Shown here piece after piece: positions 1 through 4,763 of a stretch of 9,405 nucleotides of DNA. The position numbers and the translations under genes were made by a program. Origin of the DNA: Synergistaceae bacterium. GTDB taxonomy: Bacteria; Synergistota; Synergistia; Synergistales; Synergistaceae. The stretch is taken from NCBI GenBank assembly GCA_012513245.1, contig JAAZCN010000056.1, positions 1-9,405 of the forward strand, written 5' to 3'. Each line of letters starts with the position of its first letter. Position 1 is the first letter of the stretch. The notes under the pieces were generated by a model. The model was not told the origin of the DNA. It searched no databases and worked only from the letters and a program-made list of their open reading frames with translations.

Positions 1-1
1 A

Positions 2-253
2 ATATTGGAAGACATAGTAGAAAACAAGGCAAAATTTGTGCCTTTCGGAGGAATACCGGGAATGGAAGTTCTTAAAATACCCGGGTTCGACGTTGACTTC
101 AAGAACTGGACCTTCAAACAGCAGTTCATAAATAGGATGAACGACAGGCATCGGTTCGTGAAATCGAGACAGACAGAACTAGGCGGGATGGATGCGCTTC
201 CGCCGGATGCACTGAATGCGATCCAGTCAGTTATAGATCATCTCAAAAAATAG
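2..253 (+). CDS. C-terminal end of an unrecognised protein (5' truncated by window edge)
   Basis: An open frame enters from the left edge and ends at TAG 251-253, leaving 83 codons. A TTG at 5 lies in this frame, but no ribosome site can be seen and the frame is already open before it, so this is more likely the tail of a longer protein than a complete small one. The visible part is soluble, with a Gly/Pro-rich stretch (VPFGGIPGMEVLKIPGFDVDF), an aromatic/basic stretch (NWTFKQQFINRMNDRHRFVK) and a helical C-terminus. I see no membrane span or catalytic motif that I can name and do not recognise the family. The stop codon is followed 17 nt later by a hairpin repeat block, and no U-tailed terminator is visible. 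Confidence 0.7.
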   Translation: MLEDIVENKAKFVPFGGIPGMEVLKIPGFDVDFKNWTFKQQFINRMNDRHRFVKSRQTELGGMDALPPDALNAIQSVIDHLKK

Positions 254-270
254 TTCCTCAATTTACAAAT

Positions 271-358
271 GCGGCTGAGCGGTGGCTGAGAGTAGCCAGA
301 GGAGCATCTGGCGGGAGTCAATAGGAAATCTATAGCAAATCAGTTGCGAGTCAATGGT
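271..358 (+). repeat. 11-nt-phased hairpin repeat, block 1
   Basis: Eight successive 11-nt units can be cut from 271 to 358. Units 1-2 share GNGGCTGAG. Units 3-4 form a hairpin, GCCAGA (295-300) with TCTGGC (307-312) and a 6-nt loop. Units 5-8 are variants of AATCNNTNGC. Positions 289-319 are identical over 31 bp to 1976-2006 behind the aminotransferase gene, where the same eight-unit layout occurs. An 11-nt unit does not keep a reading frame, so the repeat is not protein-coding. It starts 17 nt after the stop codon of the upstream gene, so it may lie in that transcript's 3' UTR. Confidence 0.8.
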
Positions 359-524
359 TAGGATCTAGGGCATTTTGGCTCTTTTCCGTCTCTCCCGGAC
401 GCAACTTAACGGGAGCCCAGCGGCTCTTAACTAAGGCTATTTCTGGTTTTTCAGGGCTAAATAAGCCCCGCTGGATCTGGGGGCATTAGAGGGAGACGAT
501 TAAGGGCCCGGCCCTGAAGTACTA
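359..524. other. Gene-free stretch with small hairpins
   Basis: I find no credible gene here. It contains several short GC-rich inverted repeats: GAGCC/GGCTC (413-417/422-426), GGGCT/AGCCC (454-458/464-468) and AGGGC/GCCCT (503-507/511-515). None is followed by a convincing U-run on either strand, so I do not call a terminator. The motif around 413-426 (GGGAGCCCAGCGGCTC) reappears in altered form at 2226-2242 downstream of the aminotransferase, suggesting that the two intergenic regions share more than the phased repeats. Confidence 0.5.
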
Positions 525-767
525 ACAACTGATTTGCCACTGATTCCCAACAGATTTGCAACCGACTCCCGCCGGAGGTGCTTCCGGCTGTCTCTGATAA
601 CTGTTTGACCATCGTTTGACCGCCTCTACAACCGATTCGCAATAGATTTCCAATTGAACCCCGGCGGAGGCAGTACCCGCCAGCTTTTACCACCGCTTCA
701 CTACTGCTTCACAATCGTTTCACGCCGGAGTTCTTCCGGCAGTTTCACGTGGCATGCACCAGGCCAC
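525..767 (-). repeat. 11-nt-phased hairpin repeat, block 2 (inverted, three to four hairpins)
   Basis: From 525 to 744 the sequence divides into 20 consecutive 11-nt units without loss of phase. Most follow ACAACYGATTT/GCNACTGATTC at the left and CCACCGCTTCA/CTACTGCTTCA at the right. Three two-unit hairpins interrupt them: GCCGGA/TCCGGC (571-576/583-588), GGCGG/CCGCC (663-667/677-681) and GCCGGA/TCCGGC (724-729/735-740). Their unit starts are 88 and 66 nt apart, exact multiples of 11. A fourth hairpin, GTGGC/GCCAC (749-753/763-767), follows. Read on the minus strand, the hairpin followed by GGGAGTC and AATC-containing units matches blocks 1 and 3, so this block is inverted relative to them. 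Confidence 0.8.
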
Positions 768-803
768 ATAAAGAACATATTCTAAGTATTGGGGGAATTC
801 GAC

Positions 804-1928
804 GTGGAAATCAAAGCTTTTGAAGTTGAAGAGTGGATGAATAAATACGAGGATGATGCCAAATACAACATTGCGGAAACTTGCGTGGAATCACTGAAAG
901 TTGGCGAGCTGCTTGACATTGCTGCGATCGACAGAGGTGAATTTTTCAATGATCTTGCAGAGACCAAGCTGACATACGGTGCAATTCCGGGAAGCATGAA
1001 ACTCCGGGAACAGATAACACAGCTCTACCATAAAAAGAAGACCATAGACAATGTTATCGTTACTAACGGCGGCATAGGCGCAAACTTCCTTGCTCTCTTC
1101 ACTCTGGTAGGGCCCGGAGACGAAGTTGTTGCGGTCTATCCGACATATCAGCAGCTCTATTCCCTCCCGGAAGCCCTCGGAGCTAAGGTCAGGCGTCTCC
1201 GCACGGAACCTGAAGAAGGTTTCATTCCGGAAATGAACAAACTGAGTTCGCTCGTTAAATCAAATACCAAAGTGATAGTCATCAACACACCCAACAACCC
1301 GACCGGTGCATGTTTCGGTGAAAAAGTAATGCAGGAGATCGCAGAGATCGCGGACAAAGTAGGGGCATGGGTAGTATGCGACGAAGTATACCGAGGGCTT
1401 GAGCACAACGGAAGCTACTCTGTGCCTTCAATAGCGGACATATATGAAAAAGGCATCAGTACCTCCAGCGTGTCGAAGGCCTACTCCCTTGCAGGCCTGA
1501 GGCTCGGTTGGGTGACAGCCAACGAGGAATTCATCAAGGAATGTTTCAAGCATCGCGACTATAACACTATCAGCTGCGGTATGATCGACGACGCGCTTGC
1601 TTTGATAGCCCTCAAAAATAAGGAAAAGATACTTGATAGGAACATGAAGATCATTCTGGAAAACAAGAAAATCCTTATAGACTGGGTAAACAGGACGGAA
1701 AAGATCAGCTTCACAATTCCGAATGCAGGGACCACTGCGCTGATCAAATATGATCACGAGATGGAATCTGAGGAATTCTGCAAGCGCATGTTCGAATACA
1801 ATGGCGCCTTCGTAGTACCGGGAAGCTGTTTTGAGTTCGAAAACCACTTCCGTCTAGGATATGCGCCGAAGAAAGAGGTACTTGTCGAAGGACTTGGGGC
1901 GATTGGTCAATTTTTAAAAACTATATAA
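804..1928 (+). CDS. PLP-dependent class I/II aminotransferase
   Basis: This is a fold-type I aminotransferase of about 374 residues, a normal size for the family. It would transfer an amino group between an amino acid and a 2-oxo acid in the cytosol; the substrate cannot be read from the sequence. Numbered from GTG 804, the visible landmarks are NTPNNPTG (161-168), the PLP-contacting VVCDEVYRG segment with Asp193 and Tyr196, the Schiff-base lysine in SVSKAYSLAGLRLGW (Lys225), and FRLGY with the likely carboxylate-binding Arg350. I prefer GTG 804 because GGGGGA (791-796) lies 7 nt upstream; an in-frame TTG at 789 would overlap that ribosome site. The gene stands alone between two hairpin-repeat blocks. 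The N-terminus (EIKAFEVEEWMNKYE) recalls aminotransferases often labelled capreomycidine-synthase-like, but I would not transfer that function. Confidence 0.93.
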   Translation: MEIKAFEVEEWMNKYEDDAKYNIAETCVESLKVGELLDIAAIDRGEFFNDLAETKLTYGAIPGSMKLREQITQLYHKKKTIDNVIVTNGGIGANFLALFTLVGPGDEVVAVYPTYQQLYSLPEALGAKVRRLRTEPEEGFIPEMNKLSSLVKSNTKVIVINTPNNPTGACFGEKVMQEIAEIADKVGAWVVCDEVYRGLEHNGSYSVPSIADIYEKGISTSSVSKAYSLAGLRLGWVTANEEFIKECFKHRDYNTISCGMIDDALALIALKNKEKILDRNMKIILENKKILIDWVNRTEKISFTIPNAGTTALIKYDHEMESEEFCKRMFEYNGAFVVPGSCFEFENHFRLGYAPKKEVLVEGLGAIGQFLKTI

Positions 1929-1946
1929 ATTATGTGGTTTTCAAAA

Positions 1947-2034
1947 ATTGCTGAGCTATGGCTGAGCAGTTGCTAAGAGTAGCCAGAGGAGCATCTGGCG
2001 GGAGTCTATTGGAAATCTGTTGGGAATCAATGGG
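1947..2034 (+). repeat. 11-nt-phased hairpin repeat, block 3
   Basis: Eight 11-nt units start 18 nt after the aminotransferase stop codon, almost the same distance as block 1 from its upstream gene. Units such as ATGGCTGAGCA and GTTGCTAAGAG precede the hairpin GCCAGA/TCTGGC, followed by GAGTCTATTGG, AAATCTGTTGG and GAATCAATGGG. The central 31 bp (1976-2006) is identical to block 1, while the outer units have diverged. The conserved core is therefore the hairpin and its immediate flanks. Confidence 0.8.
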
Positions 2035-2066
2035 TAAATAAAAGATGACAGGAGAATCTGAATATC

Positions 2067-2099
2067 CGTCATCCCGGTATGAGACTGAGCCGGGATCCA
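2067..2099. repeat. Dispersed palindromic element, copy 1
   Basis: ATCCCGG (2071-2077) pairs with CCGGGAT (2090-2096) around a 12-nt loop, framed by CGTC on the left and CAG on the right. The form CGTCATCCCGG...CCGGGATCCAG resembles short dispersed palindromes seen in many bacterial genomes. A second, diverged copy in the opposite orientation lies at about 2287-2322. Confidence 0.55.
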
Positions 2100-2286
2100 G
2101 GTCTAGGTTTGCCCTGTCCCCTCATCGTCTCCCTCGAGCGTCTCTATCGGGAGAGCACCGTTTTCGATGAGAAAACTTTTTAAATTATCCTTAGTGCTCG
2201 AACCATTTCGAGTGCGTTTCGAGATCGGGGGCCCAGTGGCTCTGGTTTTGATCTATAAAACACAGTGATAGCATGGATTTAAAGAC

Positions 2287-2322
2287 ACTGGATCCCCGAT
2301 TGAAGCATTCGAGGACGACGGT
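2287..2322. repeat. Dispersed palindromic element, copy 2 (inverted, diverged)
   Basis: CTGGATCCCCG at the left and GAGGACGACGG at the right match, in inverted order, the ends of the palindrome at 2067-2099 (whose reverse complement starts CTGGATCCCGG and ends CGGGATGACG). The central pairing is less perfect here. An open frame at 2273-2455 crosses this element and the hairpins behind it; I take it to be non-coding. Confidence 0.4.
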
Positions 2323-2360
2323 TATGTTGGTCCTTGTGGTTTTGATTTTATCTCTCATTC

Positions 2361-2540
2361 ACCGTGGCTGGTTCATGCCACAAATTCTCCGCCAGAAGTA
2401 CCATCTGGCAAATTCACCGCGGCACGTTCCTTGCCGCAATTCCCCCTGTCCCTAAACAACCGCTTCCCGGCGATGAAATCGCCACTTCACGCGGCAGTCT
2501 CATGCCGCACTTCACGCCGGTGAATCCTCTTTTGCCGGTG
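2361..2540. repeat. Hairpin-repeat block 4 (five hairpins, enters symporter 3' end)
   Basis: Five short hairpins follow each other: GTGGC/GCCAC (2364-2368/2377-2381), GCCAGA/TCTGGC (2391-2396/2404-2409), GCGGCA/TGCCGC (2419-2424/2432-2437), GGCGAT/ATCGCC (2469-2474/2478-2483) and GCGGCA/TGCCGC (2491-2496/2503-2508). The linkers between them are variants of AATTCACC or ACTTCAC. The last unit, with two direct CCGGTGA copies at 2518 and 2535, lies inside the 3' end of the minus-strand symporter gene. Stem sequences differ but pairing is kept. Positions 2432-2512 are an inverted copy of 4765-4845. Confidence 0.75.
2432..2512 (-). repeat. 81-bp inverted repeat, left copy (partner 4765-4845)
   Basis: The reverse complement of this segment aligns to 4765-4845 over 81 bp without gaps and with seven mismatches that I can count, about 91% identity. 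The pair encloses the full symporter transcription unit: its promoter, leader, terminator and both membrane-protein genes. Four of the mismatches fall in and beside the loop of the GCGGCA hairpin. Confidence 0.8.
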
Positions 2541-3981
2541 ATCCTACTAAATCGCCTATCCTGAACGTCCCCTTTTTTGCAAAGAGAATGAATGCAGTAA
2601 AGGATGCTGCCACTCCCGGAAGGATAGGGTGTATCGCGCCGATGATACCCGGAGCTGAGATCCCGCTTATCCCCATTGATGTAGGTTTATATGCCAAGAG
2701 GTACCAGGCTAAAGTGCCTGCCAGACCGAAGGCCGATGACGAAAATGCAGCTTTTGACCCTGCTTTTGGTCCCTGTATCAGAAGGGCGAGGTAAGGTACC
2801 AGAATTGAGCATGCAAGTATTGTCCAGCTTGTTGCGCAAATGAGGGCAATTATTGATGAGCTTTTCAGTGCGAAGATACCGCTGCAGGCAGTGCAGAAAA
2901 TCACAACGATCCTCCAGGACCAACCTGACAGCTGTTTTTTGAATACGTCACGTCCCAGGCTGCCGCTTGCTATATGGAGAAGGGCGGAAGCAGTGGAAAG
3001 TGATGCCGAAACTATAGCAAGAGCGAAAAGATGCTGACCGAATACCGGAAGAAGTTTATGTACCAGCGTGGGAAGCACAATATCAGGATTTGTGATCCCG
3101 GGGCCCATGATAAGCCTCGAAAGCGCGCTTGCAAAGTAGGCTCCACCAACCACGACTGAGAGCGCAAGCATTGCCATCGGTGCCGCTTTTCTTGCTTCCT
3201 GGTTGCTCTTTAGCGCGAAGTGCCGCTGGATCATTTGAGGTTGAGCCCAAATTCCCACCGATGTTACAAGCGTGAGGAAAATGATGTTCAGTCCCGCAGG
3301 GCCGCTGCTCAAAGCCAGAAAACCATTATTTGCAGCCTCTGTAGGAGGGAGTGCCGCCAGTGCCTGAAGGCCTGTTATTGGACCTCCCACCTCGCGAAGC
3401 AAAGAGAAGAGAAGTGCCCCAACACCAACTATCATTACGAGCCCTTGAAACGCTTCAGTGTAAAGCACGCCCCTTAGCCCTCCCCAGACTACGCTTATGC
3501 CGACTACTGTTACTAAAAGAGCAAGCGCCGTGTTAGACGAGAGCGGCAGTACCCCGGAAACCATGACAGCGGCACCTTTGAATACGGCTGAACCGTAAAT
3601 TATCAGCAGTACTGTAGATATTGATCCGAGAAAGGTTTGCAGCTTTGGAGTCTCAAAAGCTTTTGATAAAAATTCTGCTGGAGTTTTGGAATCAAGCTTC
3701 CTCTGCCACAGTCTCGTTGGCCATGCTAGGTAACGGTAGACGAACCATGTTCCAAGCCAGACATTTCCGGCCGCTATAAGGAGCATCTGCATCCCGAAGA
3801 CATAGCAGAGGCCGCCGAATCCCACCAGCGCAACCGCCGAGATATATGTAGCGACATATGCAAGGGCCTGGACAGCGACCCCAACTTTTCCCGGGAGCAG
3901 TGCATCCCTGCTTTTGGAGAACTTAGCGATCAGGACCAGGAGGATGGCGTATCCGATCCACAGAAGGGCAAAAGAAAACAT
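2512..3981 (-). CDS. Sodium/solute symporter (SSS family)
   Basis: This 489-residue polytopic membrane protein has about 12-13 predicted spans and should couple inward sodium flow to uptake of an organic solute. Family signatures include the first-span region with ATYISAVALVGFGG, a TEAFQGLVMIVG segment near residue 178, QPQMIQRHFALKS (family form QPhxxxRfxAxkd) and SASLSTASALLHIASGSLGRDVFK, where the Ser/Thr pair corresponds to the conserved sodium-site helix of SSS proteins. The gene starts 1 nt after the stop codon of a 31-residue membrane protein, so the two are probably translationally coupled; its own ribosome site is weak. The substrate is not readable from the protein, but the Tyr-rich leader peptide upstream points to tyrosine or a related aromatic. 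The last residues (GSPAKEDSPA) are encoded by hairpin-repeat DNA, apparently a recent 3' extension. Confidence 0.92.
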   Translation of the reverse strand: MFSFALLWIGYAILLVLIAKFSKSRDALLPGKVGVAVQALAYVATYISAVALVGFGGLCYVFGMQMLLIAAGNVWLGTWFVYRYLAWPTRLWQRKLDSKTPAEFLSKAFETPKLQTFLGSISTVLLIIYGSAVFKGAAVMVSGVLPLSSNTALALLVTVVGISVVWGGLRGVLYTEAFQGLVMIVGVGALLFSLLREVGGPITGLQALAALPPTEAANNGFLALSSGPAGLNIIFLTLVTSVGIWAQPQMIQRHFALKSNQEARKAAPMAMLALSVVVGGAYFASALSRLIMGPGITNPDIVLPTLVHKLLPVFGQHLFALAIVSASLSTASALLHIASGSLGRDVFKKQLSGWSWRIVVIFCTACSGIFALKSSSIIALICATSWTILACSILVPYLALLIQGPKAGSKAAFSSSAFGLAGTLAWYLLAYKPTSMGISGISAPGIIGAIHPILPGVAASFTAFILFAKKGTFRIGDLVGSPAKEDSPA

Positions 3982-3982
3982 T

Positions 3983-4078
3983 TTATTTCACCGACCTGAT
4001 GATCTTTATTATCGACCAGGCGGCGCTCCATAAAAGGGAAGCTCCCGAAATTACTACCCACATATCTGTATTGCACAT
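3983..4078 (-). CDS. 31-residue single-span membrane protein, probable symporter accessory subunit
   Basis: An ATG at 4078 is preceded by an excellent ribosome site, GGAGGGG (4091-4085), 6 nt away. The frame runs 31 codons to TAA at 3983-3985, and the symporter ATG begins after one further base. The product has a short polar N-terminus (MCNTDM), one hydrophobic segment of about 20 residues (WVVISGASLLWSAAWSII) and a basic C-terminus (KIIRSVK), which suggests an N-out, C-in single span. Tiny one-span proteins encoded directly before sodium symporter genes are known for several symporter families and are annotated as small accessory proteins. I assign this role by position and topology, not by recognised homology. 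Confidence 0.75.
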   Translation of the reverse strand: MCNTDMWVVISGASLLWSAAWSIIKIIRSVK

Positions 4079-4084
4079 TTATGA

Positions 4085-4091
4085 CCCCTCC
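4085..4091 (-). promoter_or_regulatory. Strong ribosome binding site of the small membrane protein
   Basis: The minus strand reads GGAGGGG followed by TCATAA and ATG. It is much stronger than anything in front of the symporter ATG, so initiation here probably drives translation of both genes through the one-base stop/start junction. Confidence 0.7.
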
Positions 4092-4140
4092 GATATCTTA
4101 TTTTTCAATTTGATTTGAAGACAATGCTCTGCATAATGGC

Positions 4141-4178
4141 GAAAAAAAGGACCGCCGGCCCTCGGGTCGGCGGTCCTT
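4141..4178 (-). terminator. Strong intrinsic terminator between leader peptide and symporter genes
   Basis: On the minus strand AAGGACCGCCG (4178-4168) pairs perfectly with CGGCGGTCCTT (4157-4147) around a 10-nt loop, and a run of seven more T residues follows (4148-4142 region). The long GC stem plus U-run is a textbook factor-independent terminator for minus-strand transcription. It lies 25 nt after the stop codon of the leader peptide and before the two membrane-protein genes, the position of an attenuator rather than of an operon end. Confidence 0.9.
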
Positions 4179-4362
4179 GAAGTATCATCCAGCAGGAATA
4201 TTGCTATGCTGACTCAGACTTCGCAGAAAACACCAGTCGCCCCGAGGCATAATTGCAGCGAGGATAAGAGTATGCATAGTAATAGGAAAGATTTCTGTTC
4301 ATACCATCCGGCATTTTCGCGAGCCTCCTTCAGCTTTTAAATTTTAAACTTCTGACCGATTG
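4147..4362 (-). promoter_or_regulatory. Candidate tyrosine-responsive transcription attenuator
   Basis: The region runs from the predicted transcript start (about 4362) through the Tyr-rich leader peptide to the terminator. A candidate antiterminator is CCTCGGG (4247-4241, codons 23-25, just after the last Tyr codon) pairing with CCCGAGG (4166-4160), with weaker support from GGT (4234-4232) against ACC (4174-4172). This would engage the terminator loop and part of its 5' arm. A second small hairpin, CAGCA (4211-4207) with TGCTG (4194-4190), encloses the leader stop codon and would be opened by a terminating ribosome. The overall arrangement is convincing, but the exact alternative folds are not settled by eye. 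Confidence 0.55.
4204..4314 (-). CDS. Tyrosine-rich leader peptide (36 residues), probable attenuator
   Basis: ATG 4314 has a good ribosome site, AAGGAGG (4330-4324), 9 nt upstream, and the frame ends at TAG 4204-4206. Residues 11-22 read YYYAYSYPRCNY: six tyrosines in twelve residues, encoded by both TAT and TAC. The peptide is neither a signal sequence nor a membrane span. It follows a near-consensus promoter by about 50 nt and is followed by a strong intrinsic terminator, then by the symporter pair. That order matches leader peptides of attenuated amino-acid operons, in which ribosomes stall at codons of the scarce amino acid and prevent termination. Alternatives are a free-standing small protein or a nascent-chain arrest peptide. 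The frame and its signals are directly visible; the tyrosine-sensing role is inference. Confidence 0.68.
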   Translation of the reverse strand: MPDGMNRNLSYYYAYSYPRCNYASGRLVFSAKSESA

Positions 4363-4368
4363 CAGGAG

Positions 4369-4397
4369 ATGATACAGCCACTTCATCATGATGTCAA
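4369..4397 (-). promoter_or_regulatory. Sigma70-type promoter of the leader-symporter unit
   Basis: On the minus strand a perfect -35 box TTGACA (4397-4392) is separated by 17 nt from TATCAT (4374-4369), one base from the -10 consensus. Transcription should start near 4362, leaving a 5' untranslated leader of about 48 nt before ATG 4314. The palindromic tandem repeats begin only about 15-40 bp upstream of the -35 box. Confidence 0.82.
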
Positions 4398-4410
4398 GTG
4401 TTAGCAAACG

Positions 4411-4760
4411 GGCGCAATCGGGGCATCTCGGAGCGCTAGCTTAGCAACATTTGCGGTCCTGCGCGTCAACGTATGCCCAATACGCCTCCGCTTGAACCAC
4501 TGCATGTTGCGTCGCTATCATCTCCGATCTGCCCCAATTGCCGCAATTGGGGCAGATCGCGGCGCTGACTTAGCAAAATACGATGCTCCTTCACCTCAAC
4601 GTATGATTAATACGCCTCGGTTCGAAGCATCGCATGTTGCGTCGTCATCATCCACGATCTGCCCCAATTGCGAGATGGGGAATATCGTAAAAAACTTAAA
4701 AGCGCGGCGCTAACTTAGCAACACTTAAAATCCTTCACGTCGACGTATGATTAATACGAT
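4411..4760. repeat. Palindromic tandem repeat, about 2.5 units of 130-145 bp
   Basis: Landmarks recur in order: GCGCT-NN-CTTAGCA at 4433, 4562 and 4707 (spacings 129 and 145) and CGTAT-N5-ATACG hairpins at 4470, 4600 and 4744 (spacings 130 and 144). Units also share CGCATGTTGCGTCG-like and GATCTGCCCCAATTG segments. Each unit is rich in self-complementarity: GCAACAT (4444-4450) with ATGTTGC (4504-4510) in unit 1, and CGATGC (4581-4586) with GCATCG (4627-4632) in unit 2, both enclosing the CGTAT/ATACG hairpin. Open frames crossing the region have no ribosome site and I do not consider them genes. The last unit abuts hairpin-repeat block 5. Confidence 0.8.
4525..4559. repeat. Perfect 16-bp-arm palindrome inside the tandem repeat
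   Basis: Arms 4525-4540 and 4544-4559 are perfectly complementary over 16 bp around a CCG loop; the left arm begins CGATCTGCCCC and ends CAATTG. There is no U-run on either side, so it is not an intrinsic terminator. The corresponding site in the next unit (4654-4688) keeps only ACGAT/ATCGT and CCCC/GGGG pairing. Confidence 0.85.
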
Positions 4761-4763
4761 GGC

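Larger units (their letters stand above)
2035..2360. other. Gene-free stretch between aminotransferase and symporter locus
   Basis: Apart from the two palindromic elements, this stretch holds an AT-rich patch (GAAAACTTTTTAAATTATCC, 2171-2190) followed by a CTCGAA/TTCGAG hairpin (2197-2202/2207-2212) and the GGGGGCCCAGTGGCTCTGG motif that echoes 411-426. I see no gene with a ribosome site and no U-tailed terminator for the aminotransferase. Confidence 0.45.

Noticed and set aside
457..693. Minus-strand open frame of 78 codons
   Set aside because: It lies wholly across the 11-nt repeat and hairpin block, has no ribosome site, and its translation shows no domain. Openness is explained by repeat composition.
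525..744. CRISPR array
   Set aside because: Units are 11 nt, contiguous and variable; there are no unique spacers between constant 25-40 nt repeats, and no cas gene is in the window.
2273..2455. Plus-strand open frame of 60 codons with a hydrophobic stretch
   Set aside because: It begins without a ribosome site, crosses a dispersed palindrome and continues into hairpin repeats; the apparent membrane segment is a by-product of the T-rich spacer.
4095..4124. Second minus-strand promoter between terminator and small membrane protein (TTGTCT-18-TAAGAT)
   Set aside because: Both boxes are weak and the spacer is long. If real it would bypass the attenuator, so 5'-end mapping would be informative, but I cannot support it.
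4141..4362. T-box riboswitch for tyrosine
   Set aside because: The terminator arm contains GGACCGCC, loosely like the T-box motif TGGNACCGCG, but the motif is not matched, the leader is short, and it is taken up by a translated frame. A covariance search with the T-box model would settle this.
4610..4640. tRNA gene fragment suggested by GGTTCGAAGC
   Set aside because: The T-loop-like string has no flanking 5-bp T stem, and no acceptor, D or anticodon arms can be placed; it is part of the tandem repeat.
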